This document shows positions 33,300 to 44,820 of a stretch of 64,000 nucleotides of DNA, piece by piece (within the stretch, counting starts at the first letter, position 1; each line of letters opens with the position of its first letter). A program made the translations under genes and the position numbers. The stretch spans positions 10,299,561-10,363,560 of the forward strand of contig OZ029914.1 of assembly GCA_964023275.1 (NCBI GenBank). The letters are read 5' to 3'. This DNA is from Norana najaformis. Taxonomy: Eukaryota; Annelida; Clitellata; Crassiclitellata; Hormogastridae. Under the pieces are notes generated by a model that was not told where the DNA came from, made no database searches, and worked only from the letters and a program-made list of their open reading frames with translations.

Positions 33300-34530
33300 C
33301 ACATCAGATCTATCTAATATGGAGTTCCCTAATAAACGACCTTCCGAACTCATCTAAATCACTTCATTTTATATTGTTTGCCGAAGACACGAATGTTTTT
33401 ATCTAATAAATCGTTGTCTGTCAATAAAGAACTTGTGTCAGTTGCTGACTGGTTTCGTGCTGATAGGCTATCCTTGAATTTACATAAGACTAATTTTATA
33501 ATATTTAGATCACATCCGAAGGTTTTTTGTAAATCAACGGTTAATATTTTTATTGATAACTAACTCATTGTACAAGTGAATTCATGCAAATTTCTTGGAG
33601 TTTATACTGACTTTCATTTAATATTGAAAGAGAATATATCTCATATATCAAGTAAAATTGCTAAATGTTCTGGTATATTGTCACGTATTCGTTATATTTT
33701 ACCCCAACAAAAATTAACGAATTTGTATTATTCGTTGATTTATTCTTACTTGTCCTACTCAAAGCTTTTATGGGCCTCTAACTGTCCCTCGCATATAAAA
33801 TGTTCGTCTGTTTTGCAGCGCCGTGTTCTTAGAATTGTTAGAAAAACTTTCCAAGGGAAGGATATTGAACACTATTTTGTCAATCTAAATATTTTAAAAA
33901 TTAGTTCCATTAATAAGTTTCAAATTTCTGTGTTTATGTAACAATGTCAACATAAATTATTGCCATCAAAGTTTGATGGCTACTTCAACATCACCGATCA
34001 TCACTCATAGTTTAACAGGGCTCAGGATAATTATTATGCCAGTTTTGCTGGCACCAACACTCGACTATTCAATATTAAATGTGCTGGTCCTTCAGTCTGG
34101 AACGCTTTTTCCAATGAGCATTCGTATGCTGTCAAGTTTGAAATTGTTTAAAAGGCAGATGCGTCACTATTTCATAACATCTGTTTGACTGCTAACTGAA
34201 TTGTTCATACAAACCAATAGCTTTATGGTTCTTTATCTGAGTTTCCAATAGGACTATCTAATGCACTGGACTTGTATATAGTTTTCTTTTATGTTTCATG
34301 AATGTACGGATTGTACATAACTTATTTAGTTTGTTCACATAATGATAATTGCTTTGTTTACATTTCGATTGCCATCTTACGTTAATGATGTTAATAGGCG
34401 ACCCTATTTAAGCGGGACCCAGGTCCCTCTGGGTTTGCCTTTTGTATCTTGGCAAATTACGTTTTTTGTGCAACTTGATATGTTTAATTTGGGATCAATA
34501 AAGAGTCAATCAATCAATCAATAATTATTG
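33300..34530 (+). mobile_element. Jockey-like LINE, 5'-truncated, with (TCAA)n tail
   Basis: It starts in the RT palm (INDLPNSSKSLHFILFAEDTN) and continues WFRADRLSLNLHKTNFIIF, CKFLGVYTDFHLILKENISH and RVLRIVRKTF. Then come blocks in shifted frames and a 3' end GGATCAATAAAGAG with a (TCAA)n tail at 34504-34523. The catalytic FADD is changed to FAED. It belongs to the same family as the LINE at 39-40.4 kb. Confidence 0.82.
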
Positions 34531-35191
34531 TTTACATTTAGGCATCGCATCAACATCCGTGAACGGTGCTGAACAAAAATTTCTGGATAATGGAGCAAGG
34601 ATAAAACCCTCTTGATATAATGACCAATTCCTCTGATCACTCACCACCTCTTGTAAACTCTCAGGTAAAACAGAAAACCATCGACATCAGTTCCAGGATT
34701 TTGGCTTCAGATTCATAGGTCCCTATGGTATTTAGGCAATTCTGATGGTTTTTCTCAAAAGTTACTTTTAAATGATATGTTTTATTGTTATAGCAGTGCC
34801 ATATAAGTATTTAGATTTTGTCAGACACGTTATCAACTTAGCCAGCGAATGTTGCACCGACATCGCTTGCAAATCATTCAATTCTCACTGGTCACTTCAA
34901 AACTGGACCGTGGCTACCCAGTTTTCAGCAATAAAACTTTAGTGCACAAAAGTCTGAGTCCGTCATTCACCTGCTATCGATAATGCACTGCTAAACCGTC
35001 TTCCTCTCCCTACAAACCTGTGTTGCCTTCAGTGCATGCACAAACACACACATTGAAAAAGGGAAAAAAAGAAGTGTTTAGGGTGTTTTGGTTGATATCT
35101 GTCTCATTGGTGGTGGATTTCTCAAACTTTAACTTGTTACTTACATTAAGCTACTGGCAACAGGAAATTTAAACTATAACAAACGCGGTTT

Positions 35192-35304
35192 CTACATACG
35201 CATTGTCCTCCTGCGATATATGACCACAACGATTAGTACAATCACGGGTAGAACAAGCAGAATCAACAATGGCAACCAAGTTTTTTCGCTGGCAGCTAAA
35301 ACAG
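35192..35304 (-). CDS. Ig-superfamily gene exon 5, transmembrane segment and short tail
   Basis: After an acceptor ending TTTTAG the minus strand encodes ASEKTW, then the hydrophobic run LPLLILLVLPVIVLIVVVIY, a stop-transfer RRRTMRM, and TAG at 35194-35192. Two acceptors nine bases apart (exon starts 35304 and 35295) are both in frame with Ig3 and differ only by three residues. The last codons contain C|GTATGT, a possible donor that would bypass the stop and add another cytoplasmic exon. A minus-strand AATAAA occurs near 34782-34787. Confidence 0.78.
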
Positions 35305-38300
35305 CTAAAACAAAAAATATGTTACCTAATATGTTACCTACATTAAAAAACAGTATTGTCGTTTATAAACTGTTAGAGATTGAAATATTCATGCACAGAC
35401 TTGTCCAGCTCAAGCGATTGCTAAAGAGTTGGGATAACCGTAAATATCTTCCATTGGTGCAGAAAATGTTTATGCGCGCCAGAGCAGTCAAAGCAGTCGA
35501 TTTTTAATGCATAGCTTTGGAATAGAAAGTTAAAAGTAACCCATCGATACAGAAATTTTAGGGCAAGAAATTAAACATGAAAGCACCCATGACTCAAAAA
35601 TAATTATGAGAAATGAGTGCAAATTATGACGAATAACCTAAAATAACATGGAAAAAAGAAATTGCGGTTACCATTGCTATACAGACAGCTAGATTCCGTG
35701 AAATGACTGAAAAACTCTTACCTAGAGTTGAATAAACCTCGACATACATGGGCTCCACTGTACAAGATTTGTTCCCTATGGAACACCTAGCTTCGCACCG
35801 GTGCCATCCAACTCTATTTGGTTTTAAAGTATGATCATCAGATACTGTGATCGAATCATCGCCACTGAACCACTTCCATTTGTAGCTGCATGATTGGCTG
35901 GTGTTCGCTTCACAACTGACTTCGTCATTTGTTGTCACGTAAACTGTTACTTTGCTGCTGAATACATCTGAATGAATTAAATACCAAAAGCGTTGATAAA
36001 CCAAAATACTTCATACATATACAATGCTGATGCGTCCAGGACCTTGGGATTCGCTGGGGATGAACGTCTGCTCTATGTTCCACCGTGAGACATTGGTGCA
36101 ATGTTTCCATTTAGGTATCCGCAAATAGAACGTTTGCGATGTTCATGTGCACAACCAATTCATAGGACAACTTAGAGCAATACAATTAAGTATATTTAGC
36201 CTCCCTTTCAGGTCAAGACATAATTATGTACTCCTGGTATTTTATGAGTGCATGGCATGTTCCTGCCACCATCCATCGGAGTACGTTCATTTGATAAAAA
36301 AGGAGTAGGCCTATTGAACAATACTGGTTATCAATTATCCGCCTTACAGCAGTATTTGAATATAAACAATCGATCAATCATGAGTCCTGGTAACGAGCGG
36401 TACTAATTCCAACATCTTTTGGGGGGGGGAGCAATCGGGCAAAATAAGAAGACGAATCGGTTTTGTAATATGATATTATGTGCATACAACTATTTACGAC
36501 TACGCCGATTCCTAGCAAATTCCTAGCAGTATTTCGAAATCATCCTGGAATTTTATCTACGTTAAACCAGGAACCGCTAACTGGAATCTTCCGATGTCAC
36601 CCCATTGTAGAACGTTTTAGAGCGTCTCTAAGTTCTACCCGTTTGCAGAACAAATTTTGTATGGTCTCTCTTTTCGCTTCTAATGTTCTTCGGGTTATTT
36701 TCGTTCCTTCGCTTCTCCTGTCTGCCTTCCGCAAACAACTACTGCAAATCATTAATTAGCCCTTTGCCCTTTCTTAAACCTTCGTATCTCGTAATCCACA
36801 ATTTTAGAAAATGTGCATTTTAGTACTGAAAGTTTAGACTGTCTAATTTCTAGAGCCGTACAAGTCAATCATTTAATAGGCCTAATGTAAAAAACACAAA
36901 TTAAATTAAATTTTGTCCATAAAAGTGCCTACTCCTAACCTTATATTTTAATCCCGAGGGATCATTTCTACCTAATGTAAACAACGATGCCCTGCCTTTG
37001 TTTTATTACACATAAAAAAATGTACTCACATAAAATTTTGATGACGTCAGATGAACAACTGTAGTTTCTGTTGGAAGTTGTCGTCGTCTGGCAAATAAAC
37101 GAAGAGTTATTTAGATCAAGTGTACTTTTCATCGTTAGTGTGCAGGTGACTTCATTCTTATTGGAGGTAAAGTTGGACAGTCCCCCTATAATGGATTGAT
37201 TGTCTTCTCTAGCTTTCCATTGAAGAACTGGAAAAATGTTGCCGTAGTAGGTTACACTACACGAAAGTTTGAGTTCGTCTGGTTCTATGTCGCAGTTGTT
37301 TGGTCCAATTACACCGCTTGAATGCATGCTAGATTTGCAGACTGGATCATCATCTGAAACACATTAGAATTCCAATATCTTAAAGATGCCTCCGACTATC
37401 CCACTATAATCACTCAACATAAAACTAAGAGTAACATGTTGGAATTGGTGAATTTATAGGAATCTACTGCCTGAACAAGTTCATTTTCAAGTTTACCAAT
37501 ATAGCAATTCTCTGAAAAGTATTTAAATAGAAAACGTTTTGCCACCATAGGCCTAGTTTGTTTATCTGGTTATTTCTATTGTGTTTTAAGAGTTTCGTCG
37601 ACATATTTTGCTAGCATAATATAAGTAATGGCGATTTTAACAGTTTTGGCATGATTAGGTGAATAATAGGGTTTGTCCGTTGGAAGGCTGATTACAATGA
37701 AAGCAGAATGTCCATATGATGTTCACATGTTACATGAAATTTAATATCAAGACAGATTCGTTCTAGTAATTGAGAACTGTACTTGCAGTCTATAACCAGA
37801 CCACTGCCTTCTGAAATGACTGGACAAAACTATCTGGCGGGCAGCTCTGATAGTGTTTCGACAGTAGACAGTTTATATCTGATGTTTGGTCTTAGTAGAA
37901 ACTAATCTCTAAATTTTAAAAGAGGCAGATGTAAGCAAGCCTAACACTATTAGCTGAGCCGATTTTCGTTCTCCATAAACTTCCTCCTCTAAACACTCGT
38001 ATCCATCAAGTATTAGTTAAGATCTGTACTTGCAGTATATAACCAGACTACTGTGGCCTTTTGAAATAACTGGACAAAACTATCTCGCAGGCAGCTCCGA
38101 TAGTGCTTTGACAGTAGTCATTTTATGTCTGGGGATCTTCTGATACCCTGATGTCGGGTGTTGTCAGACACTGTGTTCAAAATTTGAAAAGCGGTAAAAT
38201 GTAAATATACCTAACACTATTAATTGAGCCGATCTTCGTTCTCCAAACCCTTCATCCTCTGAGCATTGGTATTGTCCAGCATCTGAAGGTTTGACTGATC

Positions 38301-41300
38301 GAATAACTAAATTGCTTGTTCCTGTAGATGAGTTTATTTCGACTGAAAACCTGACATTATACGGCTCTAGTATATTTCTTCCGGCATAAACATAATTGTT
38401 GTCATGACGCCAATGTATTTTCTCCGCTTCAAGAGACGTCGTCGAACAGTTCATGAAAGTCGAATCATTGACCTTCACCTCTGTGTCGCTAGGTATCAAG
38501 TTCAACTCTGCGTCTGAAAGTCAACAAATAAAAATAATGTAATAATTTTTGTCACTTGGTTTAACGTATTTCTGTGAACTGAAAATCTCAACTACACATT
38601 ATATGATCATGGCTTTCCGTTTTGTCATGCGTTTTAATGTTTTTGATCCCAAAGTCGCATATAGAAATCCATATTATATAAAAGCCCAGTTCACAGTGAT
38701 GTAGCGAATGGACGTTCGTTAAGTGAGCGCTATATAATGCATTTGCGTCTAGACGGTCACGTGGTTGTCCGAGAAGCGATTGTGTTAAGTACTGCACAGT
38801 TTACTGAAAAGGGGGGATTTCGACGTTTGGCTACAAGACGTGCTGGATCAAAAATACTTGAATTACCATAGCGTTGTCGCCAAATTCCGGAATTACTGGA
38901 TTAGTAACTCCTCTGGCTAAATGATATATTCGATCTGTCAACGTTTATATAAAAACCAATATGGTTTTCGTTTGGGACATTCAACATACATGGCCTTACT
39001 TAAATTGCAAGATAAGATCTCAGAGGCAATGGATAATAAACAGTTCTCTATAGGCGTTTGTTTGACTTGTCTAAAACATTTGACACCGTGAATCGTGATA
39101 TTCTGTTAAACAAACTTCAACATTATGGCATATGAGAAATGTGTTTAAAATGGTTATCTGATTACTTACATAATAGAAGGCAATGTGTTTCGTATAATGG
39201 GTACACTTCCTGTGAATCTTACTTTACCTGTGGTGTGCCTCAAGGCTCTGTCTTAGGCCCAGTACTGTTCTTAATATATGTCAACAATATGTCGAACTCT
39301 TCCACATTATTCCATTTTATTCTGTTTGCCGACGACACCAATGTATTCATGTCAGACAAATCTTTTGAATTGCTGATTAATAAAATTAATGTAGAGTTAA
39401 AAATGGTGGCAGCATGGTTTAAAGCAAATAAATTATCACTAAATATTAAGAAAACGAATTTCATATTATTTAGCTCACAGATGAAATTATACCTAAATGT
39501 AATCTCAGTATAAAAATAGATAATGTCAATATAATTCAGGTATCATCGACAAAATTTCTAGGAGTTCACATTGACGAACATTTGACTTGGAAAGAACACA
39601 TAAATATCATATCTAAAAAATATCAAAAAATATTGGTATTATCTCTGGTATCCGCCAAAAATTACTCCAAAATATATTATTGAACCTGTATTACTCCTTA
39701 ATATATCCATATATCTCGTTTTGCAACATTGTTTGGGCTTCCACATATCATACTCGCCTGTGTAATCTTAGAACCCTACAGAATCGCATCATCAGAATTA
39801 TATTTAATCTACCCTTCAGAACCAGCACTCGATTGTCCTTTCATAGTCATGGAATATTGCCTTTTGATTGTATTAATAAGTTGCAAAGAGGTTTATTTAT
39901 GTTTAAACTAAAAAATACTCTATTACCTGTGGACTTCTACCAATACTTTGTATGAATTCAGATGTGCATGGTCACTATACACGATCATCTCATATGTATC
40001 ATAAACATCCTGTTCGCACTACTAATAGACGATTTAGTATTATAATTTGTGGACCGTCATTCTGGAATTCTCTGCCAACTCTCCTTACTAGCTTGGCAAC
40101 TTTATAAAAGTTTAAAACAAGTCTAAAATCTCATATACACAATGCACTTAATTGAGTATTTTTGGTGCTTAGTTAAGTGTTTTTGTTTATGTTTATGGAA
40201 TGACATTGATTATATTAATTACTTTATATTTAGATTATTAATTGTTTTACTCAGTATTATGCTGTCACCTATTTGTAATCCATGATGTAAATAGGTGACC
40301 TTCGTAGCGGAACTGCTTGTTCCTTTGAGGTCAGCCCATTGGCACCATTGTGACTGACTATGATTGTATTTGTTAATTATTTTGTTTGTCAATAAATCTC
40401 TCCGTCACGCTCTTAGCGGTCGAGTATAGTCCTGGTCGCTTGGAGGTACGAGAATATCTTACGCGCGGACCCTCAATTCACGGAAATACTTGGATTAATC
40501 CTTCGTCTGTCCCCACTGTCGTTAGTTAACGGGGCGGGTGCTGTTTCGACAGAAATTACATGGATTAGTAGTTTTTCCGCAGTCTTTTAAAGAGCGTCGC
40601 GGTTCTGAGACCGACTTCGGGATCCAAATTTCTCGATTACCGATGTGTTGAGTTTGAGTGGTCGTTTGGCTTATGCTGGCATAGTGGATGGGCTCTGGGG
40701 TGGATAACTTCCCAAAGGGTTTAAAATAAAAATTGGCGCCAGATCGGAAGAAATCGGAAGAATTCGTAATGCTCCGGGTTCACGCGCATCCCGTGGAGTT
40801 TGTGAAGAGGGTACAGTAGAGTAGATTTGTAGATTCGAAACATTATATTTAGATTCGATGGTAGCGTAGACTTATAGATTAGAAACACTAAATTCTTTTA
40901 TTTCGTTTACGTTCGAGAGGTGGCACCGGGTTGCCCGTTTCTCTGTGTTGCTTGAATAAACCGGTTAATATACTCTGTCCATTATAATTATTCGTGCGAG
41001 TATGGACCCATGAGAGGGAAGGCAAGCCGACCCTGACCGATACATTCTGGTGAGTGCAAACTGGACATCCCCCGTGGCTCAAGTGTTAACCAGTCTAACG
41101 GAGGAGATGCTAGATCAGCTTCATCAGCTTGGTCAAGAGCTCTGGTCCCGGTAGGAAGCCGTGTTGGGGAGGTTTATGGAGAGCCTGGGAAGGTCTAACG
41201 AGGCTATCACAGCCGAAGAAATTGGAAGTCACAACTAGTAGATAAATGAACCCTGGCTCTCGAGGACGGGGAGCTGGCCCCAACACACGGGCCATGGACA

Positions 41301-41733
41301 TTACCTTGATAGAGGAGTCGGACTGGCCATCCGCTCAGGGCCCCAACATTTCTGATTCCCAAAGGGAATCTCACGACAAACGATGCTGTAAGAAGCTTCG
41401 TTGTCGGACCCCAGTGTTCTACGACCTGAAGACAAATTGGACGAGAAAACGCCGTGGATACGACCGGGTTTCGACGCCGGGTTCTTCGCGAGGGAAAAAG
41501 ACACCCCGACCTTGCGGACCTTTGACCGAAGAAGACCTGGACGGTATTGTTCATTGTTTTAAGGACAACGGTCCCTTATTTACAACCTTAAAAACGTTAC
41601 ATAAAATGAAAATGCCTAAGCTTACACGAACTAAAAATTGTCAATAACATTTAGAAACTTTTAAACACTTACCAAATTCATGAAAGACGTGCAGTATTAG
41701 GCTAGTAGCCAGAAGTATCTGAGCATGTTCCAT
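35192..41733 (-). CDS. Ig-superfamily type I membrane protein, five exons
   Basis: Assembled by eye from exons 41733-41673, 38513-38211, 37353-37030, 35967-35722 and 35304-35192. Every intron is phase 1, the usual rule for Ig-domain exons. The summed coding length is 1047 nt, a whole number of codons, giving 348 residues. The order is signal peptide (1-20), Ig1 (V-like, about 21-121), Ig2 (about 122-229), Ig3 (about 230-311), a transmembrane helix (about 318-340) and a short basic tail. Several N-x-S/T sites are present (NCST, NSST, NNSS, NFTS). It is probably a cell-surface recognition or adhesion receptor; ligand and family name are not recognisable. A jockey-like LINE and part of the tandem duplication lie in intron 1. 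A second identical first exon lies at 47149-47209. Confidence 0.78.
35722..35967 (-). CDS. Ig-superfamily gene exon 4, Ig3
   Basis: The 246-bp exon has acceptor TTCATTCAG and donor CTAG|GTAAGA, phase 1 on both sides. Landmarks are VTTNDEVSCEAN, CSYKWKWFSGDD, and PNRVGWHRCEARCSIGNKSC with extra cysteines, ending YVEVYSTL. The domain is shorter than a full V-set, closer to a C2/I-type fold. The open frame beyond the donor is intron sequence. Confidence 0.82.
36478..36759 (+). mobile_element. Possible retroelement remnant in the Ig gene intron
   Basis: The plus frame FRNHPGILSTLNQEPLTGIF followed by RCHPIVERFRASLSSTRLQ vaguely resembles the region after RT in some retroelements (H..IL....L..IF...P.V..R). 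It lies antisense in the intron between the Ig2 and Ig3 exons. The resemblance is weak. Confidence 0.25.
37030..37353 (-). CDS. Ig-superfamily gene exon 3, Ig2
   Basis: The 324-bp exon has acceptor GTGTTTCAG and donor TTAT|GTGAGT, phase 1 on both sides. Landmarks are LKLSCSVTYYG (first Cys), VLQWKARED (core Trp), CTLTMKSTLDLNNSSFIC (second Cys) and several N-glycosylation sites. Confidence 0.83.
37760..38290 (-). repeat. Local tandem duplication containing a decayed second Ig1 exon end
   Basis: Sequence at about 37760-38013 repeats, diverged, at about 38014-38290. It covers the last part of the Ig1 exon plus downstream intron. In the left copy (about 37949-38012, minus) the frame GYECLEEEVYGERKSAQLIV aligns with GQYQCSEDEGFGERRSAQLIV of the real exon. 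The donor has become GC (TTAG|GCTTGC) and the rest of the Ig fold is missing. Confidence 0.75.
38211..38513 (-). CDS. Ig-superfamily gene exon 2, Ig1 (V-like)
   Basis: The 303-bp exon has acceptor GACTTTCAG and donor TTAG|GTATAT, phase 1 on both sides. Canonical V-set landmarks are visible: FMNCST (B-strand Cys), IHWRHD (core Trp), NLVIRSVKPSDAGQYQC (the DxGxYxC motif) and a final strand RRSAQLIVLG. Confidence 0.85.
38965..40400 (+). mobile_element. Jockey-like LINE, 5'-truncated, RT and 3' UTR
   Basis: RT motifs in order are NQYGFRLGHST, DLSKTFDTVN, GVPQGSVLGPVLF, FILFADDTNVFMSDKS (intact FADD), ANKLSLNIKKTNF and KFLGVHIDEHLTW. C-terminal blocks follow, with frameshifts near 39060 and 39510 and a TGA near 39135. 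The 3' UTR ends GTCAATAAATCT near 40397. It is similar to the LINE at 33.3-34.5 kb. It lies in intron 1 of the minus-strand Ig gene, and its last ~480 bp are included in the tandem duplication. Confidence 0.85.
40690..41645 (+). mobile_element. Possible LTR-retroelement remnant: LTR end, primer site and gag-like leader
   Basis: A polyadenylation signal (TTGAATAAACC, about 40950) is followed about 100 bp on by CATTCTGGTGAGTG and a G/C-rich leader. This recalls an LTR R-U5 end and primer-binding region. Downstream a frame MLDQLHQLGQELWSR-stop-EAVLGRFMESLGRSNEAI and then a 133-residue basic ORF (41246-41644) could be decayed gag. No protease, RT or second LTR was found. The exact LTR limits are unknown. 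Confidence 0.35.
41673..41733 (-). CDS. Ig-superfamily gene exon 1, signal peptide (copy 1)
   Basis: The minus strand reads ATG at 41733-41731, then a 20-residue leader with hydrophobic core ILLATSLILHVF. It ends at the strong donor TTTG|GTAAGTG, phase 1. Joining to the Ig1 exon gives Asp at the junction (HEF-D-AELNLIP), a plausible cleavage region. It is too short for a simple ORF search. It lies inside the tandemly duplicated block. Confidence 0.7.
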
Positions 41734-41739
41734 TGTTGA

Positions 41740-42920
41740 AAGCAATATCGAGACTCAGGGTTGTGATGGAAACTACAAAAAATTCGGTATAATCCATTTC
41801 AGCATTTCTTAAAGCTCTAACAGGGTGATGTGTCAATATCAAGACATATACGTACTAATTCCATAGTATTACATTAATGCATACATACCTATGTAGTGAA
41901 AGGCTGAGGCTTTATGCCATAACCTACTCGATAGTCATCTCTCTCGAATCTTTGGTGAATTCGCGATCTTCTGATTGGATTTTCGACAGTTTTACGTTAG
42001 GAGTTGACGGGTGAAGTTCGTTGAAGGACTTCTTAGAAAATTCCGAGTCAACGTTGGAAAACTTCATGATTTTATAGCTAACCGCGTAGCTATGTCACTC
42101 GTTAAAATGTTTTATATGCAGTGAGCGAAGCTGCGATAGTTGCTAACCTGTAGGACGTTTGATGACTACAAAGTGAGGCGATTGAGATCGTTATCATCGT
42201 TGGCTGTGTTGGCTGTACGAACTATGAAATGTTGGGTATGAAGGTGCCAATAGTTTGATAATTAGTTGATTAACTTATGGACACGTTGTGTTGGCGAACT
42301 GCGGAACATCACCGAGCGAAATCGAGAGAACTGCTGGAGAATTTGGCCCTAATCTTACGTCTTCACGAGTAACGCCATTTTTCCTGTTTTTTTTTTAAAC
42401 TGCGAGGCAAAGTGCACTGCTTTGAGATCATTGGATCCAGAAACATTCGACTCCTGAGAAACTGAAGCCGGAAACGTAGCATGGCTACATTCATCGTGGA
42501 AGGTTTGTAATAATTACTTATATTTCGTAGTGTGTAGATAACTGATGGCTTTAGGTAAGATAACATGTAACATATCATCTTTTTTATAGATTTGTCTTTT
42601 GGTTGAAGATACATGGGAAATTGTTTGTAATAAAGAATCATTTCAACGAAACAATAAACATATGACAGCCTGAGCGGTAATATTATCCAACAAAAAGTTT
42701 GGTGGGGTAAGTGCTTGAGTTAATGTGAACTGCAGCAGATGATCATTGACTGTATCACACCCCTGGCTTAAGTACTTATTACAGTGTAGAGCGGATTTAG
42801 ACCCTCTACTAGATCATGCTATAATAAAGAGAGGTAAGGTGGAGTGAGGCTCCGTGTTTAATGACCATAATGAGTACTAGTGAGTTAAAATTGTGGTATA
42901 GTTTAAGGCTGCATAACAAA
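41740..42920 (-). promoter_or_regulatory. Region upstream of Ig gene exon 1 (copy 1)
   Basis: Immediately 5' of the signal-peptide ATG on the minus strand. It probably contains the 5' UTR and promoter, but no clear TATA box was identified. The minus-strand GGTATGTATG near 41885 could be the donor of a 5' UTR exon. The same sequence lies at 47216-48396 in the second copy. Confidence 0.3.
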
Positions 42921-42924
42921 GTAA

Positions 42925-43680
42925 TGTGGTGATGTAATGTAATGTAATCGAAAATTTATAAAAGCCACTTCGAGATAGACTCCTCAGAGGTACTTTCGGC
43001 CTCACCCAGAAGCACTAGGAAATAAGGTCTTCAAGCTCTTACGGAAAAGAGGGGGAGAAAGACTGAGAAATTACTGGAACAGGTCATTAAGAAGTCCATT
43101 CCAAAAAGCGGGATCAATCACAGCAAAACGTCTACGCTGGGCCGCAGCTGTTCGGACCGATGGGACAAGCAAGTCATCCCGTGATGCTTGGATGTCCTGG
43201 TGATAGATTGTGCACGTAAATTTTGGATGAGTTGAGAAAGCTTTATTTGAGTGTATTCAATGCTAAGGAAGATGGAATTACAGTAGTTAAGGTGAATGTG
43301 GACAATGGAGGTAGCGATGGTGAAGGTAGTATCAAAATTGAGCATAGATCGAAAACGGCAAAGGTCACGAATATGAATGAGCAGTTCAGGACAGACTACA
43401 GTTGGCGCAACAGGAACTTGGATACACCTGCAAAATTTTAATTGCAATAATCTCGGTGAGTCAGTGTAAACGAGTGAATGAGGAACATTGCAGCGCTGAA
43501 TAAGGGATTGCGGAGTATATCTCGTATGACTCTATAGCTGATAGAATCGAGACCTGTAAAGGAAGTTCTTGTGACCAAACATCGATAGGTTAATGTCGAG
43601 AAGGAAAGCACCCACGTCGCGGAGTTGCTGATTCGCGCTTTTATAGTTTCTGCGGTGATCGTCTGCTCATTCAATGACGT
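42925..43680 (-). mobile_element. L2/CR1-like LINE 3' end (duplication copy 1)
   Basis: The minus frame IRDLCRFRSMLNFDTTFTIA, then SIVHIHLNYCNSIFLSI and RAQSITRTSKHHGMT, matches the C-terminal RT region of the element at 58.4-58.7 kb. It is followed by LFRKSLKTLFPSASG and a 3' terminus AAGTGGCTTTTATAAATTTT, ending in a short (ATTAC)n tail near 42930. Stops interrupt the frame. Confidence 0.65.
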
Positions 43681-44378
43681 CCAACCAATTTCACTTAGTC
43701 ATGCTGCACAGTTAAATTTACTTCAAAACCTATCCTCTGCAAATTAATGGCCAACAGTACAGTTTGCTTTGTCCTTAGCATATCTGGTTCATTCCGGTTT
43801 TCTCATTTCCACGAAAGTCCTTCGTCATCATACCTCAAACTCCATAAAGCTATATTAATACTGATTAGTAGCTATGTTTAAATGGAAGCCATAAGTTGAT
43901 GTGACATGCAGCAAAAGTTTACATAAGACCATTAAAAAATACAAATTACAACAAAAGGTTGTGTCACCACAAGAAATCTGCACCATATTAAAGTAGATTA
44001 GCAAACTTTAATATGAAGCTTGAATACATATAATAAAGAGAATATGAAATTAGGTCTCTCTACTGATATAGATGGAGGTTTAATAACATATAGATCTAAA
44101 GTATGCTGTTTGGACTTATGGAATATGCGACAAGAAAAGGAAAAACTTTGCAGAGAATGGCTTAACAATAGAGAATGCTGGTGTCAAACAACAATTCATG
44201 GCAAAACTTAACTGTTGCAATACAAAAAAGAGAAGTGTAGACGGAAGCAATTAGATGACAACAAGTGAACAACTACGGACCTTTCAGCTCATGGAGAGAG
44301 ATGATTATGACAGTGACCTCCAAATATACAAATATATAGTCATTTTTGACTGTGAACATTACAAGTTTTCATAATGAT

Positions 44379-44455
44379 AATGATACTACTACTACTACTC
44401 TGCTACTCTACTACTACTACTATACCACTCTACTATTACTGTTACTACTTACACT
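44379..44455 (+). repeat. (ACT)n microsatellite, copy 1
   Basis: An interrupted ACT/TCT trinucleotide tract. The same tract with the same interruptions is present 5476 bp downstream at 49855-49931. Confidence 0.85.
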
Positions 44456-44684
44456 ATTACGTTCAATGCACATCTGAGTAGGCTACTACACTATAAGCCT
44501 ATAAGCCATTATATGCTGCTTACTGCCTTGTGTGTTTGCTCGCAGTCTGACAAATCTGGTTGAGATGCAAAGAAAAACCTACCGCAAGCACGAATGTATT
44601 TTATTTCAGAAATCACAATACATTTCTTTGGTTCTCTATCGTTGTCTCTGTGCTGCTCTCTCTTGCTCTATCTATCTCTCTGTC

Positions 44685-44820
44685 TGTCTGTCTATATATC
44701 CGCCCGTCCATGCATAATCTATCTACCTACCTACATAGCTATCTATTTATCTATTTATTTATCTACCTATCTATCCACCTAGCTACATGTCTGTAAGTCT
44801 ATCTATCTATCTATTTATCT
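44685..44820 (+). repeat. (CTAT)n / (CTGT)n microsatellite, copy 1
   Basis: An imperfect CTGT then CTAT tetranucleotide tract. It produces the artificial Ser/Tyr/Leu-rich frames in this area. Its identical copy is at 50161-50296. Confidence 0.85.

Noticed and set aside
40888-41554. Several minus-strand ORFs of 63-115 residues repeated at 46.36-47.03 kb
   Set aside because: The repetition reflects the 5476-bp duplication and not conservation. The frames overlap the better-supported plus-strand LTR/gag-like region and lack domains.
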